NCBI GenBank assembly: GCA_035248685.1
Contig: DATFHF010000040.1
Span: 32,033-96,032 of the forward strand
Reading direction: 5' to 3'
DNA from: Jatrophihabitans_A sp035248685
GTDB lineage: Bacteria; Actinomycetota; Actinomycetes; Mycobacteriales; Jatrophihabitantaceae
Length of the DNA: 64,000 bases
Part shown: positions 24,265 to 32,546 of the stretch, one piece after another
Layout: each line of letters begins with the position of its first letter
Position numbering within the stretch: position 1 is the first letter of the stretch
The notes under the pieces: generated by a model
Databases searched by the model: none
What the model was told of the DNA's origin: nothing
What the model saw: the letters and a program-made list of their open reading frames with translations, nothing else
Program-made: the position numbers and the translations under genes

Positions 24265-24789
24265 CGGACTCTCCCAGAATGGACGTCATGGCTAGCTGCT
24301 CAACCGCTGCCGAACCTATCAGTGCGAGCCGGCTCGTGCGGCTGCCGTCGGTCTGACTGCGAATTTGCCGGTGCCGCGTACGCCGGCCGTGAGAGCTCTA
24401 CAATCCGAGCCACTACTTCCAGACGAGGTACGACATGGCACAGCCTCCGTCCGCTTGAGGGGGCTGTACTCCGGTCCTCCCCGTTAGGCACGAAACGCAC
24501 CAGCCCGTTTCAGGTTCTTCCAGCTCGGCCGACACTTCCTGTCATTTAGTTCGTTGATGCTCGTATCAGGCTGGCCAGACCACCCTCCTGCAAGACGTAC
24601 CGCCGACCATGGGGAGGCAACACAGCCGCAAACCACCTGCGTAACCCAGCGCCCTTCCGCCGCGAGCGTGAGTCTGACACGCTCGCCATAGTCTGGGCGC
24701 TAAAGCTGCATACTCTCATTTCGCGGCTATTTGGTACACCCTGTCCCCCCAGACTCAACCGTGACCAAGCTTCGGAGATCAGACAGACG
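24265..24789. other. 525-base intergenic region with one perfect hairpin
   Basis: This region separates the divergent starts of the proline-rich ORF and the diguanylate cyclase. No ORF with coding character was found. CGAGCGTG-AGTCTGA-CACGCTCG at 24663-24685 is a perfect eight-pair stem with a seven-base loop, about 105 bases before the cyclase start. Base composition is lower in GC than in the neighbouring genes. It probably holds two promoters and a long leader of the cyclase mRNA. I compared it with the c-di-GMP riboswitch pattern and do not see a match. Confidence 0.4.
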
Positions 24790-26097
24790 ATGACCGCCGG
24801 GATTGCGTCGACGGGCGCCAGGTGGCTGCGTCCGCACCGGATGGTGCGCCAGTGGAAGCTCTGGCAAATACCGCGGCCGGCGGTGCTGATGATTCTCGGC
24901 GTCGAGATCATCGCGGTCGCCGCTTTCGCCGCCTCGCTGCCCAACCTGAAGCTGTCCGAGCAGGGCGTCACCCGATGGCTGGTGCTGGCTGGGCTGAGCG
25001 TGCTGCACGCCGAGACGGCGGCCCGGGCCGAGCGGATGCGCAGGTATCTATCCACCAGCGTGCACGTCACGATGATTTCGGTCTGGGCCTTCGCGGCGGT
25101 GCTGTGCCTACCGACCACGCTCGCCGCCACCCTGGTGGCCTTTCTGTTCGCGTTCGCCAGCTGGCAGCAGCGCGGCCAACGCTCGGCGGTGCCGCACCGC
25201 GAGATCTATAACGCCTCGACCGCGATCCTGGCGGCGCTGGCGGCCAACACCAGCTACCTGGCGTTAATGCACCACCTGCCACCGTTGACCAGCAACGGCC
25301 GCACCGCGATCGCTGCCCTGGCAGCGCTAGTGATCTATCTAGGGCTCAACATCGTGCTGATCATCACCACCGTCCACTTCGCGGTCGGGCCGGTGCCGGT
25401 GCGCGAGTTGCTGCCCGACCGGGAAGAGATCGCCCTCGAGCTGGGGACGCTGGTGCTCGGCATCCTCACTGCGGAAACCATCATCGTCCAGCCCTGGCTA
25501 ACCCCGCTGGTGCTAGTGGTGATGGTGCTGCTGCAACGCAGTTCGCTGGTCAGCCAGCTCGAGCTTGCCGCCGCCACCGACGCCAAGACCGGCCTGCTCA
25601 ACGCCGCCGCCTGGCAGGAACTCGCCCAACGGGAACTGATCCGCTCGCAGCACTCCCGATCGCCGTGCGCGGTGATGCTGCTCGACCTCGATCACTTCAA
25701 GACGGTCAACGACACCCTTGGTCACCTGGCCGGTGACTCGGCGCTGCGTTCGATCGGCGAGGCGTTGCAACGCGAGCTGCGCGGCTACGACGCGGTAGCC
25801 CGGTTCGGCGGCGAGGAGTTCGTGGTCTTCCTGCACGACGTCGGCCAGCAGGACGCGATCGATGTCGCCGAACGGACGCTGTCCCGGATCCGCAACCTGG
25901 CCATCGGCGGCCAGGAGCCCGATGGCCAGCAGGTACCACTGACCGCATCGATCGGGCTGGCCAGCTACCCGACGCACGGCGAAGATCTCACCGACCTGCT
26001 CGAAGCCGCCGATGTCGCGCTGTACGGCGCCAAGCGGGCCGGCCGGGATCGGGTCGGCCTACCACCGGACCCGGCTGCGGTCGCGCAGCCGACCTGA
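24790..26097 (+). CDS. Membrane diguanylate cyclase (GGDEF)
   Basis: A 435-residue protein. The N-terminal 250 residues hold about six hydrophobic segments in an unassigned sensor-like membrane domain. The C-terminal GGDEF domain (about 262-425) has the active-site motif GGEEF near 339 and a complete inhibitory site RGYD five residues before it, so product feedback is likely. LDLDHFKTVNDTLGHLAGD is the metal and nucleotide strand. It makes c-di-GMP from two GTP. No EAL domain is attached. ATG 24790 follows GGAG at 11 bases. Confidence 0.93.
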   Translation: MTAGIASTGARWLRPHRMVRQWKLWQIPRPAVLMILGVEIIAVAAFAASLPNLKLSEQGVTRWLVLAGLSVLHAETAARAERMRRYLSTSVHVTMISVWAFAAVLCLPTTLAATLVAFLFAFASWQQRGQRSAVPHREIYNASTAILAALAANTSYLALMHHLPPLTSNGRTAIAALAALVIYLGLNIVLIITTVHFAVGPVPVRELLPDREEIALELGTLVLGILTAETIIVQPWLTPLVLVVMVLLQRSSLVSQLELAAATDAKTGLLNAAAWQELAQRELIRSQHSRSPCAVMLLDLDHFKTVNDTLGHLAGDSALRSIGEALQRELRGYDAVARFGGEEFVVFLHDVGQQDAIDVAERTLSRIRNLAIGGQEPDGQQVPLTASIGLASYPTHGEDLTDLLEAADVALYGAKRAGRDRVGLPPDPAAVAQPT

Positions 26098-26171
26098 GTT
26101 ACCCCACTGGACAAAGCACAACCTGTATTCGAACACAGCAGACGCACAGCACGATCCCGCAGGGTGATGGC

Positions 26172-27557
26172 ATGACCTGGAACGACTACCCGTCCGAGCG
26201 CGACGATTCGCAGCTGCCCGACCAGCAGCAGCCCTCGGGCCGGGTCGAGTCGCACACCACCGGCGTTGAGCCGGCCACCGCCAGCTACCCGGATCCGGTG
26301 GGCTACCGGCAGCAGACAACCCCGTACCTGCCGTATCAGCCCGGCCAGCCCTACCAGCCGAGCTATCAGTCCTATCCACCCCAGCAGTCCTACCCGGGCG
26401 GCAGCTACCCGCCGCCGCCACCGAACCAGCAGCCGGAACCGGAGCCTGCGCGGCCGCGCCGCCGTCCGGTGTTGACGACCGCGTTGGTCGCCGCGCTGAT
26501 CGGCGGCGGCGTCGGCGGCGGCGTGGTCGCGGTGGCCGACCGGCACAACGGCGGCACCACGCAGAGCGGCATCAAGATCACCAACTCGACCGGGGCGCCG
26601 GCCGCGCAGTTGGACGGCACGATCGGGGCGGCCGCCGCCAAGATCCGTCCGAGCGTGGTGACCCTCGACGTCAGCGGCCAGCAGCAGGCCGGCACCGGAT
26701 CCGGCGTGATCATCCGTCCGGAGGGCTACATCCTGACCAATGACCACGTGGTCGACATCGGCACCGGCGGCGGCCAGATCCAGGTCATGCTGTCCGACGG
26801 CCGAAGCGCAGCCGCCAAGGTGGTCGGCCGCGACACCTCCGACGACCTGGCCGTGGTGAAGGTATCCGGGCTGGACAACCTCGTCGCGGCGACCTTCGCC
26901 AAGTCCAGTTCGCTCAGCGTCGGGCAGACCGTGGTTGCGGTCGGGGCCCCGTTGGGCCTATCGGACACGGTCACCAGCGGCATCGTGAGCAACCTGGCCC
27001 GGCCGGTTCGAGCCGGTGACAACGACCAGGCGGTGTTCGAGGCGGTGCAGACCGACGCCGCGATCAACCCCGGCAACTCCGGCGGTCCGCTGGTGGACCT
27101 GAACGGTTCGGTGGTCGGCATCAATGCGGCGATCGCCAGCGATAACTCCGGCGGTGGCGGCCTGCAAATTCCGGGCCAACCCGCCCAGCAGGCCGGCAAC
27201 ATCGGCATCGGGTTCGCGATCCCGGCCGACGAGGCCAGCCGGATCGCCGGCGAGCTAATGGCCTTCGGCAAAGCCACCCACGCCGTCCTCGGCGTCCAAG
27301 TCAGCGCTACCTCGACCAGCACGCCATCGGCCACCGGGGTGCCGCTGAACACGGTCACCCCGGGCGGAGTCGCCGCCAAGGCCGGTCTGAAGGTGGGCGA
27401 CGTGGTCACCGCGGTGAACGACCAGCGGGTCACCACCGCCGACGCGCTGATCGCGGCAATCCGCAGTCATGCCCCCGGTGAGCAAGTCAAGGTCAGCTAC
27501 ATCCGGGGCGGCACGAACAGTTCCGTCACGGTCGCGCTGGGTTCGTCCGACAGCTGA
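26172..27557 (+). CDS. HtrA/DegP-type serine protease with PDZ domain
   Basis: A 461-residue membrane-anchored protease. A cytosolic Pro/Gln/Tyr-rich tail (1-95) ends in PRRRP, followed by one membrane helix rich in Gly (about 100-122). The trypsin-like domain has His192 in TNDHVV, Asp225 in TSDDLAVVKV and the catalytic Ser in INPGNSGGPL near 300. A PDZ domain (about 365-455) includes GVAAKAGLKVGDVVTAVNDQ. This is the PepD/HtrA arrangement of actinobacteria, acting outside the membrane on misfolded or signalling proteins. It is monocistronic with 74 bases upstream. Confidence 0.94.
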   Translation: MTWNDYPSERDDSQLPDQQQPSGRVESHTTGVEPATASYPDPVGYRQQTTPYLPYQPGQPYQPSYQSYPPQQSYPGGSYPPPPPNQQPEPEPARPRRRPVLTTALVAALIGGGVGGGVVAVADRHNGGTTQSGIKITNSTGAPAAQLDGTIGAAAAKIRPSVVTLDVSGQQQAGTGSGVIIRPEGYILTNDHVVDIGTGGGQIQVMLSDGRSAAAKVVGRDTSDDLAVVKVSGLDNLVAATFAKSSSLSVGQTVVAVGAPLGLSDTVTSGIVSNLARPVRAGDNDQAVFEAVQTDAAINPGNSGGPLVDLNGSVVGINAAIASDNSGGGGLQIPGQPAQQAGNIGIGFAIPADEASRIAGELMAFGKATHAVLGVQVSATSTSTPSATGVPLNTVTPGGVAAKAGLKVGDVVTAVNDQRVTTADALIAAIRSHAPGEQVKVSYIRGGTNSSVTVALGSSDS

Positions 27558-27593
27558 TCGGCAGCCACCCCTACCCGCGGGTAACCTCGACGC

Positions 27594-29273
27594 ATGGCTC
27601 GCCATGCCACCACCCACGACGTGTTCAACGTGCCCGAGCCCTGGCACGGGGTGAACCTGTTCAGCGACGACCGCGGGCTGACCGCGCTGGCCCAGCAAGC
27701 CGGGCTGGCGCCGGCAGAGTTCGAGCGGCTCGGACTGCTCGGTGACCTGGCCGGCACCCCGGTCGCCCAGGACTGGGGTCGGCTGGCCAATAGCTATCCG
27801 CCGGTGCTGCGCACCCATGACCGGTACGGCCACCGGATCGACGAGGTGGAGTTCCACCCGTCCTGGCACGAGTTGATGACAGTGGCGGTAGCCAACGGAT
27901 TGCACGCCACGCCGTGGGCCGACACCGCCGGCCCGCACGCGCACCTGGCCCGGGCCGCCGGTTTTTACGTCTGGAGCCAGGTCGAGCAGGGCCACCTCTG
28001 CCCCATTTCAATGACCTATTCGGTGCTGCCGGCGCTGCGGCATGAGCCGCGACTGGCCGCCGATTACGAGGCCGGCCTAGTCAGCGAGATCTACGACTTC
28101 GGGCTGCGCCCGCCAGGCGTCAAGAGCGGGCTGCTGGCGGGCATGGCCATGACCGAGAAGCAGGGCGGCTCGGACGTGCGGGCCAACACCACCCGGGCCG
28201 TTCCGAACTCCGACGGGACCTTTACGCTGACCGGGCATAAGTGGTTCTGCTCGGCGCCGATGTGCGACTTGTTCCTGGTGCTGGCCCAGACCGAGGATGC
28301 CACCGGTGCGCCGGCACTAAGCTGCTTCGCTGTTCCCCGGGTGCTGCCGGACGGATCCCGCAATCCATTCGCGCTGCAGCGGCTGAAGGACAAGCTCGGC
28401 AACCGGTCCAACGCGTCGGCCGAAGTGGAATTCGCCGGCACCCTCGGCTGGCCGGTCGGCGAGCTCGGCCGCGGCGTGCGCACCATCATCGACATGGTCA
28501 GCATGACCCGGCTGGACTGCGTGATCGGTTCGGCCGCGGTGCAACGCGCCGCGCTGACCCAGGCCCTGCACCACATCGACGCCCGCGCGGCCTTCGGCCG
28601 GCGGCTGGTCGAGCAACCGCTCATGCAGGAGGTCGTCGCCGATCTGGTAATCGAGGCCGAGGCTGCCAGCGCGCTCTTCCTTCGGCTGGCGGCCGCCGTC
28701 GACGGCGATGAGGCACCGCTGCTGCGACTGGCCGTCGCGGCCGGCAAGTTCTGGGTGTGCAAGCGCACCTCGACCATCGTCGGCGAAGCGCTGGAATGCC
28801 TGGGCGGCGCCGGCTACGTCGAGGAGTCGCCGCTGCCCCGGTACTTCCGCGAGTCCCCGTTGAACTCGATCTGGGAGGGCTCGGGCAACGTGATCGCGCT
28901 GGACGTGCTCCGCGCGGCCGAGCGAGACCCGGCTTCAGTACAGGCATTGCAGCAGGAGCTGGCGCTTACCGCCGGCGCGGATCCGCGACTGGACGCGGCG
29001 GTTGACGAACTTGGCAAGCGGCTCGCGGCACTGGGCGCCGACCCGGACGCCGATGCCCGGTCGGCTCGGTCGCTGGCCGGCCAGCTCGCCCGAACCCTGC
29101 AGGCCCACCTGCTGGTGCGGTCCGCAACCGATCAATCCCGCTCGATACTGGCCGATAGTTATCTACGAACCCGGTTGGACGGGCCGGTTTCGGCGGTCGC
29201 CGCCGACCGTCCGGCGCTGGGTCAGCCGGTCACTTCGGCGCTGTTGGCGTATGCCAACCTTGCGTCCCGCTGA
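27594..29273 (+). CDS. aidB: AidB-type acyl-CoA dehydrogenase
   Basis: A 559-residue flavoprotein of the AidB branch, longer than ordinary acyl-CoA dehydrogenases. Signatures are AGMAMTEKQGGSDVRANTTRA (FAD and substrate loop near 180-200), GHKWFCSAPMCDLFLVLAQT, and ECLGGAGYVEESPLPRYFRESPLNSIWEGSGNV near 400, where the catalytic base of the family lies. E. coli AidB protects DNA during alkylation stress. ATG 27594 lies 36 bases after the protease stop. A rather good family match; physiological role here is inferred. Confidence 0.9.
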   Translation: MARHATTHDVFNVPEPWHGVNLFSDDRGLTALAQQAGLAPAEFERLGLLGDLAGTPVAQDWGRLANSYPPVLRTHDRYGHRIDEVEFHPSWHELMTVAVANGLHATPWADTAGPHAHLARAAGFYVWSQVEQGHLCPISMTYSVLPALRHEPRLAADYEAGLVSEIYDFGLRPPGVKSGLLAGMAMTEKQGGSDVRANTTRAVPNSDGTFTLTGHKWFCSAPMCDLFLVLAQTEDATGAPALSCFAVPRVLPDGSRNPFALQRLKDKLGNRSNASAEVEFAGTLGWPVGELGRGVRTIIDMVSMTRLDCVIGSAAVQRAALTQALHHIDARAAFGRRLVEQPLMQEVVADLVIEAEAASALFLRLAAAVDGDEAPLLRLAVAAGKFWVCKRTSTIVGEALECLGGAGYVEESPLPRYFRESPLNSIWEGSGNVIALDVLRAAERDPASVQALQQELALTAGADPRLDAAVDELGKRLAALGADPDADARSARSLAGQLARTLQAHLLVRSATDQSRSILADSYLRTRLDGPVSAVAADRPALGQPVTSALLAYANLASR

Positions 29274-29317
29274 CTCGGCTTAAATCCCAGCAGTAACTCC
29301 AGTCACTCTGGTAACAA

Positions 29318-29336
29318 TTAGGTTACGTTAAGCCAA
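29318..29336 (+). promoter_or_regulatory. DtxR/IdeR iron-box-like site
   Basis: TTAGGTTACGTTAAGCCAA agrees with the 19-base DtxR/IdeR consensus (two TTAGGTTAG-type half sites) at 15 of 19 positions. It lies 70 bases upstream of the secreted CAP-protein ATG, in a 133-base AT-richer promoter region. Iron-dependent repression of that gene is an inference from this match. Confidence 0.45.
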
Positions 29337-29406
29337 AGTAAGGCGTGTCTTGCAGGGTACCTGTAAGAGTCACTCTCTGTAGCACCTAAATCGCAGGGAG
29401 TGTTCA

Positions 29407-30666
29407 ATGGCAGCAGGTAACCGCAAAACAGCGCGGCACCTGGGCGTAGTACTGGCTCTGATTACCGGTCTGGCGCTCTACCTTCCGTCCAACGCATCCG
29501 AGGCAAACGTCACCGCGGGCAACACGGCGCCGACGTCCGACCTAAGTGGTTATGCCTGGATCAGCTACTACCGCAGCCTGGGCGGGCTGAGTGCGGTCGG
29601 CCGCAACCCCATCTTCGAGGCGCAGGAAAGCATGCATGTGCGCTACCTCGCCAACCACTCCCTGAGCTGTGAGACCAACGTGCACGACGAGTTGGTCACC
29701 CGGCAGGCGAACTGCGGCGCCAACCCCTACGCCACCGCCGGCGGCAAGGCGGCCGCGAACAACAGCAACATCACCCGGGTCAATGCCCAGGTGCCGGACC
29801 GGGTCGCGGTGACGAACTGGTTCGTGTCGGCCTTCCACGCGCTGACGCTGCTGGACCCCCGGCTGCGCAGCACCGGCTACGCCTCGTACTTCACGCCGAG
29901 CCCGACCGGGGCGCAACCCGACGCGTACAAGTTCACCGCCGGGACCGACGTCTACCGGGGCCGGACCGGCAGTTACAACGGCCAGACGCTGGCCTTTCCG
30001 GCCACCGGCGCGGCCTCTCCGCTGCTGTCCTACCAGGTCGGCACCGAGTCGCCGGAGCCGTTCCGGTCCACCCTGGCCAGTTCGCCCTGCCATTCCTGGG
30101 GAAACCTGACGGCCGTGTCGGCGCCGATCATCATGCAGTGGCCGCTCAACTCGCGGGCCGCGCAGGGACCGGGCAGCATCGTCGACCTGTCTACCGGCCG
30201 GGCGCTGCCGACCTGCTCGCTGACCGCCAGCCAGTACCCGGCCGGCTCGCTGGCCAAGATCTTCCTGCTCGGCACGAACCGGGTGACCAAGGCCGCGCTC
30301 TACTACGCGTCGGCCCCGTTCACCGCCGGCCACCGCTACCAGCTTCGGATCGCCGGAGTGCCGGCCACCACCTTCAACACCAGCAACCTGCCGGCGGTAC
30401 CGACGGTGCGCACGGCCAACCTGAGCAAGGCGATCCGGGTGAACTGGTCGCTGCCGTCCACCGGCAACGGGGTGGTGGCCTACTACCGGCTGACCCGGTT
30501 CGTCGATCCGGAGTGCGTCCGTCCCAACTGGACGGTGACCACCACCGGCAACAGCTACACCATGACCAACCTGGTCAGCGGACGGTGGTACTTCGCGCAA
30601 CTGGCGGTGAAGAACAGCCTTGGTGCGGTGCGGTCCACCCGGTGCATCATCCTGCGGGCGCGCTAA
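29407..30666 (+). CDS. Secreted CAP-domain (SCP/PR1-like) protein with C-terminal FnIII-like part
   Basis: A 419-residue protein. A signal peptide spans about residues 1-34 (NRKTARHLGVVLALITGLALY). Residues 45-165 fit a CAP domain: YRSLGGLSAVGRNPIFEAQE, then HVRYLANHSLSCETN, VTNWFVSAFHALTLLDPRL and GYASY. These include the two helix His positions (HVRYL and FHALTLL). A middle Ig-like region and a C-terminal fibronectin-III-like domain (about 335-419) follow. The spread Cys residues probably form disulfides. Bacterial CAP proteins are secreted and mostly of unknown function. AGGGAG lies six bases before ATG. An iron-box-like site lies upstream. Confidence 0.8.
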   Translation: MAAGNRKTARHLGVVLALITGLALYLPSNASEANVTAGNTAPTSDLSGYAWISYYRSLGGLSAVGRNPIFEAQESMHVRYLANHSLSCETNVHDELVTRQANCGANPYATAGGKAAANNSNITRVNAQVPDRVAVTNWFVSAFHALTLLDPRLRSTGYASYFTPSPTGAQPDAYKFTAGTDVYRGRTGSYNGQTLAFPATGAASPLLSYQVGTESPEPFRSTLASSPCHSWGNLTAVSAPIIMQWPLNSRAAQGPGSIVDLSTGRALPTCSLTASQYPAGSLAKIFLLGTNRVTKAALYYASAPFTAGHRYQLRIAGVPATTFNTSNLPAVPTVRTANLSKAIRVNWSLPSTGNGVVAYYRLTRFVDPECVRPNWTVTTTGNSYTMTNLVSGRWYFAQLAVKNSLGAVRSTRCIILRAR

Positions 30667-30681
30667 CCGGTCGAAGCCGAA

Positions 30682-30963
30682 TCAGGCCTGGCCGTCGGCT
30701 ACTTCGGCCTCGACTACTTCCGTTTCGGACGTCTCGGCTTCGGCTTGGTTCTCGGCTTCGGCTTCGGCTTGATCCTCGGCTTCGTTCTCGGCCGATTCGG
30801 CCGGCTGGCGGCGGGTGATCCGCACCACGCCGGATTCCAGGTCGATCCGCCGGCCGCCGGAGGAGTCGCCGATCTCTTCGCGGGTCGACTGCAACCGGCG
30901 CTTTTCTTCGTCCATATGGCGCTTGCCCGGATTGAATAGCGTGTCGATGCCCCACTCGGTCAT
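30682..30963 (-). CDS. Small DUF6191-like cytosolic protein with acidic repeat tail
   Basis: A 93-residue protein beginning MTEWGIDTLFNPGKRHMDEE, with GRRIDLESGVVRITRR in the middle. This resembles short actinobacterial proteins classed as DUF6191 (FNPGxRHxxEE pattern). The C-terminus is an Ala/Glu/Gln repeat (EAEDQAEAEAENQAEAE) encoded by imperfect GGCTTC tandem units at about 30700-30800, which could vary in length by slippage. Function unknown. It is convergent with the CAP-protein gene, 15 bases apart. Confidence 0.7.
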   Translation of the reverse strand: MTEWGIDTLFNPGKRHMDEEKRRLQSTREEIGDSSGGRRIDLESGVVRITRRQPAESAENEAEDQAEAEAENQAEAETSETEVVEAEVADGQA

Positions 30964-30991
30964 TCGCCCAGCCTACCCGCGCCAACGATGG

Positions 30992-31031
30992 GTCCCCCGG
31001 AATGCCGCCCATACCGCACAAAATCCGGGAC
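30992..31031. repeat. Palindromic element, family of 52605-52642
   Basis: The near-inverted arms GTCCCCCGG and CCGGGAC flank AATGCCGCCCATACCGCACA. The interior and right arm align with the element at 52611-52642 (ATG, GCCAT or CCCAT, CGCACAA, CGGGAC in the same order). It lies upstream of the DUF6191-like start and beside a junction repeat. Confidence 0.5.
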
Positions 31032-31076
31032 AAATCGAGGCACGCTCCCGCGAACAGCAGATGCAGATGGCTATAG

Positions 31077-31151
31077 CGAGTGAGGATCGCAGCGAGCGCC
31101 AGCGAGTGAGGACCGGAGCGAGCGGGCGATGAGCGCTCGCGCGAAGAGCAG
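31077..31151 (+). repeat. Dispersed junction repeat, copy with long GAGCGA-rich leader
   Basis: The core at 31127-31151 is identical to the copy at 14816-14840, including the first 25 bases. A leader of GCGAGTGAGGATCGCAGCGA-type units precedes it, as at 14766. It ends 19 bases before the msrA ATG, so it forms the msrA leader. Confidence 0.8.
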
Positions 31152-31170
31152 ATGGCGATAGCCTGGAAGC

Positions 31171-31833
31171 ATGAGCCTGTTCCGTCCGAAGATCGAGATG
31201 GTGACCGCCGAAAACGCGCTGCGCGGCCAGCAGCAGTACCAGTACCAGGTGCCGGAAACCCACTACGTCACCGGTCGCCGGATCCGGGAGCCGTTCGAGC
31301 GGGACGGCTTGAGCACCGCAGTCTTCGGTATGGGTTGTTTCTGGGGCGCCGAGAAGGACTTCTGGGAACTGCCGCGGGTCTGGTCGACCGCGGTCGGCTA
31401 CTCCGGGGGCATCACCCCGTACCCGACCTACGAGCAGACCTGCACCGGACGGACCGGGCACGCCGAGGTGGTACGGATCTTCTTCGACGAGTCCGAGATC
31501 AGCTACGCCGAGCTGCTGAAGGTGTTTTTCGAAAACCACGATCCGACCCAGGGCATGCGCCAGGGCAACGACGTCGGCAGCCAGTACCGCTCGGCGGTGT
31601 ACTACACCTCGGACGAGCAGCAGGCCCAGGCCGAAGCGGCGGCGAAGGCGTTCGGCGAGCGGCTGGCCCAGGCCGGCTACGGCGCGGTCACCACCGAGAT
31701 CGCCCCGCTCGGCGAGTTCTACTACGCCGAGGGATATCACCAGCAGTACCTGGCGAAGAACCCGTACGGGTATTGCCCGGTATTCGCGACCGGGGTGAGC
31801 TGCCCGGTCGGGCTGTTCACCGATCAGACCTGA
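31171..31833 (+). CDS. msrA: Peptide-methionine (S)-S-oxide reductase
   Basis: A 220-residue enzyme that repairs oxidised methionine with thioredoxin. The active-site GMGCFWGAEKDFW holds the catalytic Cys near 55. Conserved substrate and recycling regions are VGYSGGITPYPTYEQTCTGRTGHAE and HDPTQGMRQGNDVGSQYRS; the latter includes the Gly-Ser-Gln-Tyr-Arg box. A further Cys in YCPVFATGVSCPVG near 205 is a likely resolving Cys. The 5' leader is a dispersed repeat, so promoter and ribosome binding (GGAAGC) are not of standard form. Confidence 0.95.
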   Translation: MSLFRPKIEMVTAENALRGQQQYQYQVPETHYVTGRRIREPFERDGLSTAVFGMGCFWGAEKDFWELPRVWSTAVGYSGGITPYPTYEQTCTGRTGHAEVVRIFFDESEISYAELLKVFFENHDPTQGMRQGNDVGSQYRSAVYYTSDEQQAQAEAAAKAFGERLAQAGYGAVTTEIAPLGEFYYAEGYHQQYLAKNPYGYCPVFATGVSCPVGLFTDQT

Positions 31834-31868
31834 CCGGCCGCCGGCTCCGTCAGCGTCCGCCGCGCTGC

Positions 31869-32459
31869 TCAGCAGCCCGGCGAGGCAAAAGCCTTGGCGT
31901 AGGCGGCGGTCTGGTAGAAGAACTGCTTCGCCCAGGTGACTAGCGCCGGCTTGCCGGGCGCGGCCACCATCAGCACGGTTCCCGGCATGCACCGCTCGAT
32001 GATCAGCCGGGCCCGCGAGATGTGATAGGTCGAGGTGATCACGATGACGGACGTCCAGTGGTGCTCGCGAGCCAACCGGCCGATCTCCCTGGCCTCGCCG
32101 CGGGTGGTGCCCGGATCCGGCCGGAAACAGATCACCTGGTAGCCGGGATTCTGATTGCGGCAGGCGCCCTTGACCTGCCGTTGCAGCTCGGATTCCACCG
32201 ATACCACAACGGTGTTCGCGTAGCCAGCTCGGGCCAGCGCGTAGCCGGCCTCGGCCCGGCCGTCCACATCCGGCGGCCCGAGCACCAGGATCGCGTCTGC
32301 CCTGGCCGGCTTGTTCACGGTCGGCTCGACCAGCACCAGATAGCAGCCGAGCAGCCATATCACTAGCAATGCCAGCAGGATTCCACGAAGCCAGCGCCAC
32401 GAACGCCGCCCCTTGATCGGCCGCCGGCCGCGGAGACGCCAGGCACGCTGGGTGGGCAT
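31869..32459 (-). CDS. YdcF/DUF218 family membrane protein
   Basis: A 196-residue protein. A basic N-terminus is followed by one membrane helix (about 25-45, LRGILLALLVIWLLGCYLV). The DUF218 domain then shows ADAILVLGPPDVDGRAEAGYALARAG, TRGEAREIGRLAREHHWTSVIVITSTYHISRARLI and a C-terminal helix. This matches the SanA/YdcF group, several members of which affect envelope permeability or bind nucleotides. The catalytic role is not known. It is convergent with msrA and divergent from the Fpg/Nei gene. Confidence 0.85.
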   Translation of the reverse strand: MPTQRAWRLRGRRPIKGRRSWRWLRGILLALLVIWLLGCYLVLVEPTVNKPARADAILVLGPPDVDGRAEAGYALARAGYANTVVVSVESELQRQVKGACRNQNPGYQVICFRPDPGTTRGEAREIGRLAREHHWTSVIVITSTYHISRARLIIERCMPGTVLMVAAPGKPALVTWAKQFFYQTAAYAKAFASPGC

Positions 32460-32546
32460 CGGGTCAGCCTAGTGGCGGGTTTGCCCGCGGCGCGCCAGCC
32501 GGCGCCGACGGGCCCGACTGGGTATCCCGGCTACTACGCTGGTCAC

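Noticed and set aside
24265..24789. c-di-GMP riboswitch before the diguanylate cyclase gene
   Set aside because: I looked for the GEMM core with its conserved tetraloop-receptor and A-rich strands; only an unrelated hairpin at 24663-24685 was seen.
30700..30800. CRISPR-like or minisatellite array
   Set aside because: The repeated GGCTTC steps are codons of the acidic tail of a small protein, without spacer structure.
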